This document shows, piece after piece, positions 55,901-63,211 of a stretch of 64,000 nt of DNA. The translations under genes were made by a program, and so were the position numbers. This DNA comes from Aliikangiella coralliicola (GTDB lineage Bacteria > Pseudomonadota > Gammaproteobacteria > Enterobacterales > Kangiellaceae), in the NCBI RefSeq assembly GCF_007004725.1, contig NZ_ML660162.1, positions 372,001 to 436,000 on the forward strand. The letters are read 5' to 3'. The notes beneath the pieces are model-generated. The model saw nothing but the letters and a program-made list of their open reading frames with translations. It had not been told where the DNA came from and ran no database searches. Position 1 is the stretch's first letter, and every line of letters starts with the position of its first letter.

Positions 55901-57177
55901 AAAATAAGTCAGACCGCACTTTTGCAAAAACACAGTTATCTACTGCGGAAACAAAAGACTCACCGTTAGAAAGCACCAAAAAAGAAACGCTACCAAGTGC
56001 TAAGTCGGATAACTTTTTACCGACTATTTTGATAATCGAAGATGATGAAAACTTCCTGAAAATTCTAAAGAACCTGGCGGAAGAAAAAGGATATACAGTC
56101 ATCGCGACTCAGTCAGGCCGGGAGGGAATCGATTTTGCAAACTCGTTTAAACCAAGTGCGATCATACTTGATATCGGACTGCCGGATATCAATGGAGTAC
56201 AGGTTTTAGAGCAATTAAAGCGTTCAAAAATAACACGAGGTATTCCTGTTCATATAGTATCAGGAACCAACGCAGAATTTGATTTGATTAAACGGGCGAC
56301 CATTGGATTCCTCACAAAACCAGCCACGATTCTACAGCTAGAGAATATGTTGTTAAAATTTGAAACGATTAATCAACAACAACTCAAAAAAATCCTGATT
56401 ATTTGTAATGATAACGAATTGGATGATGTCGAAAATGGGTTAGATACACTGGCGCTGGAAATTACTCAAGTGCCCAAAGGGCTAGAGAGTTTCAACCTCA
56501 TGCACCAAACCGAATTTGATTGCGTTATTGTCAGTAACAACCTGCCCGACATTTCAATTGTTGACTGGTTTGAGTTTCTTTGTAGCCGTGCTGATACCAA
56601 GTTGCCGCCAACACTGGTCGTCTGCAGCTCACCTATTGACGAGGACCTATATAAAAAGCTCACTCAGTACACCGCCCACGTAGTTATTAAGGGAGATTAC
56701 TCTCCCGATAGAATTAAGGAAACAGTTAGTCTCTTCCTCCACCGCCTAAAAAAAAGCACTTCGGCTATTTCACCGAAAAAAGTGAATCAATTTGAGAATG
56801 GCAGGCTGAGTGGGAAAAAAATAATGTTGGTAGATGACGATCTTCGAAATAGCTATGCCCTGTCAAAAGTTTTGAAGGAGCACGACCTTGATGTCGTGCT
56901 CGCTGACAATGGTGAATTAGCCCTGACCAAACTGAAAGAAGAACCTAATATCCGACTGATCCTCATGGACATTATGATGCCGATCATGGATGGATACGAG
57001 ACCATCAAACGCGTGCGTGATAATTACTCGAAGACACTACCGATAATTGCGTTAACGGCAAAAGCAATGAATAAGGACAGGGAAAAATGCATCTCTGTCG
57101 GCGCAAACGATTATATGGCCAAGCCGGTCAATACCAAAAAATTAGTGAACATGGTAAAAGTATGGATGTATCAGTAG
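52990..57177 (+). CDS. Hybrid sensor histidine kinase with three receiver domains
   Basis: The 1395-residue protein begins at GTG 52990, preceded by AGGGAAGG. Two membrane helices (about 9-29 and 312-337) bracket a helical periplasmic sensor of about 280 residues. A HAMP domain, a GAF domain (about 445-595) and a Gln/Glu-rich coiled coil (about 600-685) follow. The kinase core has HisKA with His700 (NMSHELRTPLN) and an ATPase domain (VRNLLSNAFKF, VSDTGIGIS, GGTGLGL). Receiver 1 has Asp1061 (IILDIGLPD) and receiver 3 has Asp1327 (LMDIMMPIMDG). Receiver 2 (about 1135-1250) reads CVIVSNNLPD at the acceptor strand and lacks the Asp. It resembles chemotaxis-linked hybrid kinases and overlaps cheR by 16 bp. 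Confidence 0.92.
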   Translation: MKFNSLSLKIILGYFISIAILAVVLILILSRTSEMKSYSVSIFNRQVPGVTEGLRVQSEVNSSLSALKGWVNLGEERFLEERRNAWKGIDAAYNNLALALRSKQDEYIDGYLFELQADLKQLRNYQNDIEAIVHTPENNPGLKMLLDEASPRANHILTLVSRMIELESKRKASINRRPLFINLVEFRHSMASALAATRAFMITNDKEFSKSFNQNWENNESSLSALLTLQNQFNNEQKVLFERMQAYRDEFIVYPDQMFDLRESADWDVAKLRMDKWISPLADKIKHAISAIVELQTSDMESSFHNIEAEFNSLIVVGASLLLISILLCTLLVVFLIRIIVGPINKVVDAANAIASGDFSQSISISGSSEIENLRRSLSNMTMVLRKVANHANQVSKGEYNNIYQPQSEKDILGISLKSMTENLQKATQVADEENWLKSGQAEFSELLRGLKREKDITKKAIEFIANYSGAFVAALYLRHEEQLYYSAGYAIREESIQKQKLSVGEGILGRVVLEQKIHSIEDLPSSFYNYSINSGIGEAYPNTLVTVPVLNPLSEQPIALGVFVLGVRHSLNNVAKELLQKLAGTLAASLESAQSNRRMQELVEEYQQQAEELQAQQEELQTANEELAGQTEALKQSEEELKLQSEKMLRNNELLEFQKSEQEEKNRLLQEAKAIIENKAQELERASKYKSEFLANMSHELRTPLNSLLILSESLSSNKSGNLTDAQVEDARVIYDGGLSLLDLINDILDLSKVEAGKLNIYQDECSIESLCSRLKEQFLPVADRRRLKFEVLIDKNLPEKITTDIQRLEQIVRNLLSNAFKFTQEGSVHLNVETISAVKEKRFKSDTKLSKGVAFIVSDTGIGISENQQHEIFEAFHQGDGSTSRSYGGTGLGLTISRELAKLLGGSIHFESELGKGSQFSLFLPFNLPLVATSESHHPTSLVSDCNTESNESESDHKRSTEQTLVEVKNKSDRTFAKTQLSTAETKDSPLESTKKETLPSAKSDNFLPTILIIEDDENFLKILKNLAEEKGYTVIATQSGREGIDFANSFKPSAIILDIGLPDINGVQVLEQLKRSKITRGIPVHIVSGTNAEFDLIKRATIGFLTKPATILQLENMLLKFETINQQQLKKILIICNDNELDDVENGLDTLALEITQVPKGLESFNLMHQTEFDCVIVSNNLPDISIVDWFEFLCSRADTKLPPTLVVCSSPIDEDLYKKLTQYTAHVVIKGDYSPDRIKETVSLFLHRLKKSTSAISPKKVNQFENGRLSGKKIMLVDDDLRNSYALSKVLKEHDLDVVLADNGELALTKLKEEPNIRLILMDIMMPIMDGYETIKRVRDNYSKTLPIIALTAKAMNKDREKCISVGANDYMAKPVNTKKLVNMVKVWMYQ

Positions 57178-58025
57178 GCCATTCAAAAAAGGATAGCGAG
57201 TCAATAGAAATGGAGTTGCTATTGTCCGCAATTTCCAAGTGCTACGGTTATGATTTCTCTAAATATGCTCAGTCGACCATTACCAGACGCCTCAAAAGAA
57301 GGGCATGTATTGAAGGCTTTGAATGTGTGTCAGATATGATTTCCCGGCTGATTTACGAACAGGAGTTTGCATTTAAGGTCGTCGAAGATTTTTCGATCAC
57401 AGTTACTTCATTTTTTAGAAATGAATATTTCTATCAGGTGATGAGAAGTAAGGTTGTTCCATTTCTTAAGACATTTCCTTTTTTTAAAGTTTGGTTCGCA
57501 GGGTGCTGCACCGGAGAAGAAGTTTATTCAATGGCCATCGTCTTACATGAAGAAGGTATTTACGATAGAGCTCGTTTGTATGCAACAGACATAAACCACA
57601 ACGCCTTAGCGAGTGCGAGAGAAGGTATTTATCCGATAAAAAAAATCGATAGTGCAAAAAAGGCTTATAAAAAATCCGGTGGAAGTTCCAATTTAGACAA
57701 ATATTTTTACTGCCGCTATAACTCTGCAATCGTTTCGCCGACCATTGCCAGAAATATTACGTTTGCCGCTCACAACTTGGTTAGTGATGGCATTTTCGGA
57801 GAGATGCAAGTTATTGTTTGTCGCAATGTTCTGATTTATTTCAATCGAGAACTGAAAATAGAAGTGATTAAATTACTAAAAAATAGTCTGCATCCTGGCG
57901 GTTTTCTCTGTATCGGCGATAAAGAATCGCTGACAGGAATGACAAAGCCAGAGGAATTTACTCTTTTTGAACGAAAAGCAAAAATTTATAAGTTAAATCA
58001 AAGTTGCTATCGGCAATCGCTATAG
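57162..58025 (+). CDS. CheR-type SAM-dependent protein glutamate methyltransferase
   Basis: The 287-residue form starts at ATG 57162, inside the end of the kinase gene (16-bp overlap), so translation is coupled. The N-terminal helical domain (YGYDFSKYAQSTITRRLKRR) is that of CheR. The SAM site is seen in VWFAGCCTGEEVYSMAIVL, and the catalytic-domain signatures are ARLYATDINHNALASAREGIY, VIVCRNVLIYFN and GGFLCIGDKESL. CheR methylates receptor glutamates; no CheB methylesterase is encoded nearby. The substrate here could be the periplasmic-sensor kinase or a soluble partner rather than a chemoreceptor. The sequence GCCTGEE replaces the usual GCSTGEE. Confidence 0.92.
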   Translation: MDVSVGHSKKDSESIEMELLLSAISKCYGYDFSKYAQSTITRRLKRRACIEGFECVSDMISRLIYEQEFAFKVVEDFSITVTSFFRNEYFYQVMRSKVVPFLKTFPFFKVWFAGCCTGEEVYSMAIVLHEEGIYDRARLYATDINHNALASAREGIYPIKKIDSAKKAYKKSGGSSNLDKYFYCRYNSAIVSPTIARNITFAAHNLVSDGIFGEMQVIVCRNVLIYFNRELKIEVIKLLKNSLHPGGFLCIGDKESLTGMTKPEEFTLFERKAKIYKLNQSCYRQSL

Positions 58026-58076
58026 CGCTAAAATCTATTTCGAAACTATTTTCGGAAAACCTTTGAGGTAAAATGA

Positions 58077-60236
58077 ATGGTACGAACCGATACGATTGAA
58101 TTAATTTCGGGAGAATACGAATCTTCGCTGCCAAATATTTTAATTGTCGATGACAAACGAGAAAATCATCGCGCAATGGAAAGTGTACTTTCCAATTTAA
58201 ATGCGAATATTTACAATGCCCGCTCTGGAGAAGGAGCACTTTCATTAACCCTCAGGTACCGTTTTGCCGTTGTATTACTGGATGTAATGATGCCGGAAAT
58301 GGACGGTTACGAAACCGCCAGTCTGATGCGGATAAATTCCGACACAAAAAACACACCGATTATTTTTATTACAGCAGCGGATCGCGATGAGTCATTTGAA
58401 AACAAAGGTTATGAAGTGGGCGCCGTTGATTATTTATTTAAGCCAATTAAACCCCACACACTAAGAAGTAAAGTACAGGTATTTTTATCCCTGGATTGTC
58501 AACGATCGATTCTGAAAAAAACGCTGGACGCGGTTGAAAAATTAAGGCGAAGAAATCAGCTACTTTTACGATCAGTCGGAGAAGGTATTATCGGCCTGGA
58601 TAAATCAGGTACTATTACATTTTCCAATCCGGCTGCAGCAAAGATCCTTGACTATGAAAACAATGAACTGGATACCATGGGAATCATGGATATTCTTTAC
58701 GTCGGCGACTCGGAGCAACCTGAAGTTGATTGGGTCGACACGCCACTTTATCAAACCTGTATGAAAGGTGATACTTATCATGACAGTTTGGCGGTTTTCT
58801 GGAATTGTAAAAAACGCTTACTGCCCATTGAACTGACAGCCACAACCATTGAAGATGATAAACAATTTGTTGGTATTGTTGTTGCCTTTCAGGATATCAC
58901 TGAAAGAAAACGTACTGAAGAACAACTTGCACATTTAGCACAATATGACTCTCTCACCGGATTACTCAATCGGAACGCCTTTATAAAACAAGCCGAACAG
59001 TCTATTTCTCGAGTAAGAAGAAACCGACAATCTATTGCATTGCTGTTTTTAGATTTAGATCGGTTTAAGCAGGTTAATGATAATTTAGGACATGAAATCG
59101 GCGATGAATTGCTCAAGGAAGTCGCGTCAAGACTAAAAAGGTGCATTCGCAATGGAGATATTTTAAGTCGGCTGGGCGGTGACGAGTTCACGATTATTCT
59201 GGAGCCGGCAGTTTCCAATCGGAGCGTTGCAACAGTTGCGGAAAAAGTTATCAAAATACTCAGCGAGCCTTTCAATTTACGCGGACACGAAATATTTATC
59301 GGCACAAGCATCGGAATAGCCAAGTTTCCTGAGTCGGCCTTTGATGCAGAAGCACTGTTAAGGTGTGCTGATATCGCAATGTATAAAGTAAAACGAATGG
59401 AGCGCAATAACTACCGCTTTTTTACTTATGAAATGCAAAAAGAAGTGATGGAAGAACTTGAGTTGGAAAACCAGTTAAGATGCGCTATCGATAAACGGCA
59501 GTTCTCGGTAAAGTATCAGCTTAAGTGTTGCCCCTATCAGCGAAAAATTGTCGGTTTAGAAGCCTTGTTGCGATGGGAACTCGGCGAAGGAAAGTTAATA
59601 CCGCCTAGCCAGTTTATCCCCAAGGCCGAAGAAATGGGACTCATTCTTCCCATTGGCCGCTGGGTTTTAGAAAGCGTTGCTGAGCAAGCCTCCAAATGGT
59701 TGAAAGAGGGATTAATTAGTGAATCTTTTCCAATCTCAGTCAACTTATCAATGAGACAATTAATGGCGGACGATCTACTCGATGATATTCGTAACATTTT
59801 AAATCGATTTGGCGTACCGGCATCCTGTCTTGAATTAGAAGTGACCGAAAGTATCATGATGGAAGACCCAGCGACCACCATTGATATCCTGAAGCACGTT
59901 CATGCTCTCGGTGTAAAGCTCTCTATCGACGACTTCGGAACAGGCTACTCGTCACTCAGTTATCTACGTCAAATGCCAATCGATACATTAAAAATTGATC
60001 GCTCCTTTATTCAGGACATAGGCATCAGTACGCAGAACGAAACCATTGTGAAAGCAATTACCGCCTTATCACATAATTTAGAATTGAAGGTCGTTGCAGA
60101 GGGAGTTGAGAACCAACAACAACTGGCATTCCTTAAAAAGCACAAATGCGATTTCATCCAAGGTTACTATTTTGGCAAACCAGTACTTCCCGGAAAAATG
60201 ACGAAAGTATTGCGCAAAGCCAAAGGAAATAAATAA
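58077..60236 (+). CDS. REC-PAS-GGDEF-EAL cyclic-di-GMP enzyme
   Basis: The 719-residue cytoplasmic protein has an N-terminal receiver domain with Asp69 (LLDVMMPEMDGYE), a PAS domain (about 165-285) ending in DITERKRTEEQ, a GGDEF domain with intact GGDEF at 367-371 and an RNGD inhibitory site, and an EAL domain with EALLRW from 495, ELEVTESIMM, DDFGTGYSSLSYL and EGVEN. Both catalytic domains therefore look active, and the balance could be set by phosphorylation of Asp69. The likely phosphodonor is the hybrid kinase two genes upstream. GAGGTAAAATGA precedes ATG 58077. It lies 51 bp behind cheR and 14 bp before the binding-protein gene. Confidence 0.94.
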   Translation: MVRTDTIELISGEYESSLPNILIVDDKRENHRAMESVLSNLNANIYNARSGEGALSLTLRYRFAVVLLDVMMPEMDGYETASLMRINSDTKNTPIIFITAADRDESFENKGYEVGAVDYLFKPIKPHTLRSKVQVFLSLDCQRSILKKTLDAVEKLRRRNQLLLRSVGEGIIGLDKSGTITFSNPAAAKILDYENNELDTMGIMDILYVGDSEQPEVDWVDTPLYQTCMKGDTYHDSLAVFWNCKKRLLPIELTATTIEDDKQFVGIVVAFQDITERKRTEEQLAHLAQYDSLTGLLNRNAFIKQAEQSISRVRRNRQSIALLFLDLDRFKQVNDNLGHEIGDELLKEVASRLKRCIRNGDILSRLGGDEFTIILEPAVSNRSVATVAEKVIKILSEPFNLRGHEIFIGTSIGIAKFPESAFDAEALLRCADIAMYKVKRMERNNYRFFTYEMQKEVMEELELENQLRCAIDKRQFSVKYQLKCCPYQRKIVGLEALLRWELGEGKLIPPSQFIPKAEEMGLILPIGRWVLESVAEQASKWLKEGLISESFPISVNLSMRQLMADDLLDDIRNILNRFGVPASCLELEVTESIMMEDPATTIDILKHVHALGVKLSIDDFGTGYSSLSYLRQMPIDTLKIDRSFIQDIGISTQNETIVKAITALSHNLELKVVAEGVENQQQLAFLKKHKCDFIQGYYFGKPVLPGKMTKVLRKAKGNK

Positions 60237-60250
60237 TTTTAGAGGCTTCT

Positions 60251-61012
60251 ATGAAACTAAAGCTCTTGAATCAATTTAGTTTAATTTTCATGATTCTATT
60301 CTCAATTGATCTTTCTGCCGCAACCTTTAACTATATGGTTGTTCAAAAACAATCAAGACCGTTGCAAATTGAAGACTATAATCAGAATCATCGAGGAATA
60401 GTTACCGATATCGTTTACGCCATATTTGACGGCTCAAATCACCGTATAAATACGAACACGCTGCCATTTGATCAATTAATATCTGATCTCGAATCATCAC
60501 GATATGCCAATTGGATCACCTATGGTTCTCCAGGCTGGGTCAGTGTTCAGTCCGATAATTTATCCGATAAAGCAATACTAAAAGTGAGACATAATATTGT
60601 AGTCAACCGGCAAGACGACTTTGAATTCAAACAAAAGAGCGATCTGGATAATAAAACCATCATATTACTCGCGGGATTTGACTACCCTGAGCTTGAGAAA
60701 TATATCAAAGAGAAAAGGCTGAGAGAAATACGGGTGAAAAATTTTAACGCTGCATTCAAGCTTCTTGAGCGACTAGGTAAAAGAGCTTGTTTTATCGAAA
60801 TGGATTTGCGAATTAAATACAATCAAAAGATTTTATCGATCAAGGAAAATTCTTTTCGTTCCCAATCGTTTTCTTCGGTGATACCTGATTACAATATTTA
60901 CCTGGCACTCGATTCAAACATGGATGAAAAACTGCAGGAGTTTATCAACAAACGTCTAAAACTCCTTGCTAATGAAGCGTGGTTGAACGAGGTTATCCAA
61001 AAGTACCAATAA
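60251..61012 (+). CDS. Periplasmic solute-binding-like protein
   Basis: The 253-residue product has a signal peptide (LIFMILFSIDLSAA, cleavage about residue 24) and the two-lobed plan of extracellular solute-binding proteins of the amino-acid (SBP_bac_3) class: YNQNHRGIVTDIVYAIFDG, DLDNKTIILLAGFDYPELEKYI, a hinge-like region around GKRACFIEMDLRIKYN and the C-terminal helix LNEVIQKYQ. No permease or ATPase gene follows, so it is more likely a sensing partner than a transporter part. It is the last gene of the kinase-CheR-GGDEF/EAL operon and has AGAGGC upstream of ATG 60251. Confidence 0.8.
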   Translation: MKLKLLNQFSLIFMILFSIDLSAATFNYMVVQKQSRPLQIEDYNQNHRGIVTDIVYAIFDGSNHRINTNTLPFDQLISDLESSRYANWITYGSPGWVSVQSDNLSDKAILKVRHNIVVNRQDDFEFKQKSDLDNKTIILLAGFDYPELEKYIKEKRLREIRVKNFNAAFKLLERLGKRACFIEMDLRIKYNQKILSIKENSFRSQSFSSVIPDYNIYLALDSNMDEKLQEFINKRLKLLANEAWLNEVIQKYQ

Positions 61013-61048
61013 CCCCAACTAAATTTTCCCGACTTCAATTCAGTTTTT

Positions 61049-62134
61049 TTAGTTATAAGTTTTGGCGTTAGCCCGAAAGCGCTGTCCCTCTGGGCCGATA
61101 TCAATTTTATGTCCCATTTTCATGGCTTTCGTTTCTACATAATTAAAGTTGTAGGGATTAATTCCTTCAACCATTGGCACTCTTTCCGTTATCTCGATAT
61201 TGCAATTATTTAGTGCGTTGATCTTTTCTGGATTGTTTGTCAACAAGCGAATTTTCTTCACGTTAAGATAGGACAACATGCCTTCAACAAAATCGTAGTA
61301 CCGCATATCGGCCGCTAATCCCAGGTTCAAATTGGCTTCTATCGTATCGTCACCGTCATCTTGTAAATGGTACGCTTTAATTTTATTGAGCAAGCCAATA
61401 CCTCTTCCTTCCTGACGCAAATACAACAACACGCCGCTTCCCTGCTTTGCTATCAGTTCAAGGGACTTCCTTAGCTGATAGCCGCAGTCACATCGCATAC
61501 TGGCAAATGCATCTCCAGTTAAACACTCAGAATGCAAACGAGTTAACACGGCCGAGTCTGCAGTCCACTTTCCTAGCGTCAGTGCAACATGTTCTTGCTG
61601 ATTTTCTGGCTCAACAAACCCATGTAGCGCAAAAGTCCCCCATTCTGTCGGTAGAATTGAAGAATCGACATAGCGTATCAAGTTATATGGCCTTATCTCT
61701 TTCAGAAATTCCCTTGCCTCCATCAATATTTTTCCAAGGTTATTTTCACCTTTACCATTTCCGCCATCGCCCCAATAAGCATCTTTGTGCGAGTGTTCTT
61801 TCAGTTCGTGGTCTTCAGTGTTAAGCAATAAAAACGCAAGCTTTGGGTGTTGAGCAAACTTCTCGAATATTGCTTTTTTCATTACTTCAAGTTTTACCGA
61901 TGACCAATCCTCACGAATATGTTTTTCATAGTGCCGACTAAGTTTAAAAGCCTCATCCGGACTTCCTGCATATTTTATTTCATCTCTCATTTGAGATTTT
62001 AAAAATTTATTTGCTTGATAATAGTGTTCGGTTGAAGACCATTTTTCTTCCTCAACAACGATGGGGTAGCAGGCAAAATTTGAAAGGAATCCGTAGGGGT
62101 CATCCGGCTCATAGAAAAATATTGTTTCGTCCAT
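61049..62134 (-). CDS. ribA: NADAR domain - GTP cyclohydrolase II fusion
   Basis: The 361-residue form starts at ATG 62134 (MDETIFFYEP), with AGGAGGAG just upstream; ATG 62176 lacks this. Residues 1-150 form a NADAR/YbiA domain (FYEPDDPYGFLSNFACYPI, STEHYYQANKF, DAYWGDGGNGKGENNLGKILM), an N-glycosidase that in related proteins destroys reactive riboflavin-pathway intermediates. Residues of about 155-345 are RibA, which opens GTP to the first pyrimidine intermediate: LHSECLTGDAFASMRCDCGYQL carries the zinc Cys residues, LRQEGRGIGLLNKI the active site, and LTNNPEKI the GTP site. It is not next to other rib genes here. The two halves act on successive intermediates. Confidence 0.93.
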   Translation of the reverse strand: MDETIFFYEPDDPYGFLSNFACYPIVVEEEKWSSTEHYYQANKFLKSQMRDEIKYAGSPDEAFKLSRHYEKHIREDWSSVKLEVMKKAIFEKFAQHPKLAFLLLNTEDHELKEHSHKDAYWGDGGNGKGENNLGKILMEAREFLKEIRPYNLIRYVDSSILPTEWGTFALHGFVEPENQQEHVALTLGKWTADSAVLTRLHSECLTGDAFASMRCDCGYQLRKSLELIAKQGSGVLLYLRQEGRGIGLLNKIKAYHLQDDGDDTIEANLNLGLAADMRYYDFVEGMLSYLNVKKIRLLTNNPEKINALNNCNIEITERVPMVEGINPYNFNYVETKAMKMGHKIDIGPEGQRFRANAKTYN

Positions 62135-62454
62135 AGTCTCCTCCTGTGATACTTTTGTTGAAACATTATTAACCATAGAATTGTTTGCTTTAAAAGCAAC
62201 TCAAACTGCGTTTTTTGAAAAACAATTAGCAAATTTATACAGTTGTGAGATTGTTCTTTTCGAATTAATAATCAGAGATAATAAACAGCTAGCTGACAGT
62301 GCTTTTTTGAAATACAACCACAACAATCCGGCCCGGAAAAAATAACCGGTAACTGATTTGGTTGCATCTGAATGGACTTAGTAAAGATATAAAATAAGAG
62401 AGAAATTTAAATTTATTTAGTGCATTAGCAATCTTTAGATCGAGTAGTTAGAAC
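62135..62454. other. Intergenic region upstream of the NADAR-RibA gene
   Basis: About 320 bp of AT-rich sequence holds the leftward promoter of the NADAR-RibA gene. No confident hexamers, FMN riboswitch (the conserved RFN core was looked for by eye) or reading frame was seen. Confidence 0.4.
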
Positions 62455-62491
62455 TAGCTGAACGAAGCGAGACTTTTTCTTCGTTCAGCTA
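62455..62491 (-). terminator. Hairpin terminator of the lipoprotein gene
   Basis: TAGCTGAACGAAG (62455-62467) pairs perfectly with CTTCGTTCAGCTA (62479-62491), a 13-bp stem around an 11-nt loop. It lies 14 bp beyond the stop of the leftward lipoprotein gene. The downstream tract on that strand (GTTCTAACT) is only moderately T-rich. Confidence 0.65.
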
Positions 62492-62504
62492 CTTTACAAT
62501 GAAT

Positions 62505-63134
62505 CTAATTATTAAAAGCAAACCGAAGTTTTTCCAGGTTTTCATCAGGATTCATCACAAGCTGCATTTGATTGCTCACTGGTGCAGATTCACTACCATT
62601 GATAATCACCGAAGTTTTAATCGGATAAATTCCCTGCGGCATTCCTTTAGGCAGCTTAAAAGTAAATTCATTTTCAAAAGCGCCGCCTGTGTTACTCTCC
62701 GCGTTGACAACTTTTACCAGGCTCTTAAGCTCTTTAGAACTATCTTCATTATCAAAAATAGTTATTTTCTCTTTGATCTCGATATTTTCTGTGGTGACTC
62801 CTCTGACAACTTCTAATGAAGATAAAATAGAAATCTGACTGCCCGCATTCACCACTCCACCCGGCTTAATATTAGATTGGTAAGAAACTAACCTCGGTTG
62901 ACTGGGCAAAGTATTGTGAGTGGCCTTATACTTTTCTGCGACCTGTTTTTCATCACTCACTTGCTTCGAATTATGTTCGATGATCATGTCATAAATTAAT
63001 TTTGCCGCCACGCCAATGGCAATCACCGTTCCAATTTGCTTCAGCTTCTTAGAATTTAAATTGCAACCAACACCAGTTAACAGCACTATCGAAAGCACGC
63101 TAACCGTTAAAATACTATTCTTATTGATCTTCAT
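62505..63134 (-). CDS. Probable lipoprotein of unknown function
   Basis: The 209-residue product has a lipoprotein-like signal (LTVSVLSIVLLTGVGC, Cys24). Residues of about 35-50 hold a second hydrophobic stretch (IGTVIAIGVAAKLIYDMII), followed by a polar linker. The C-terminal 110 residues look all-beta, resembling an immunoglobulin-like fold (VVNAGSQISILSSLEV, ENEFTFKLPKGMPQGIYPIKTSVIING). GGGAGG precedes ATG 63134. It lies between the NADAR-RibA gene and the TPR protein gene, 77 bp from the latter and on the same strand, so the two may be co-transcribed. I do not recognise the family. Confidence 0.72.
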   Translation of the reverse strand: MKINKNSILTVSVLSIVLLTGVGCNLNSKKLKQIGTVIAIGVAAKLIYDMIIEHNSKQVSDEKQVAEKYKATHNTLPSQPRLVSYQSNIKPGGVVNAGSQISILSSLEVVRGVTTENIEIKEKITIFDNEDSSKELKSLVKVVNAESNTGGAFENEFTFKLPKGMPQGIYPIKTSVIINGSESAPVSNQMQLVMNPDENLEKLRFAFNN

Positions 63135-63211
63135 TTTTCCTCCCGCTCAAAATCGTCCAATATCGTCTCATTATACCAATCACTGAATTGCCCAGCGATA
63201 TGACTATAAAA

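Noticed and set aside
57087-57161. 25-residue N-terminal extension of the CheR protein
   Set aside because: It would overlap the kinase gene by 91 bp, and its sequence is just a frame-shifted reading of the conserved receiver domain; ATG 57162 fits better.
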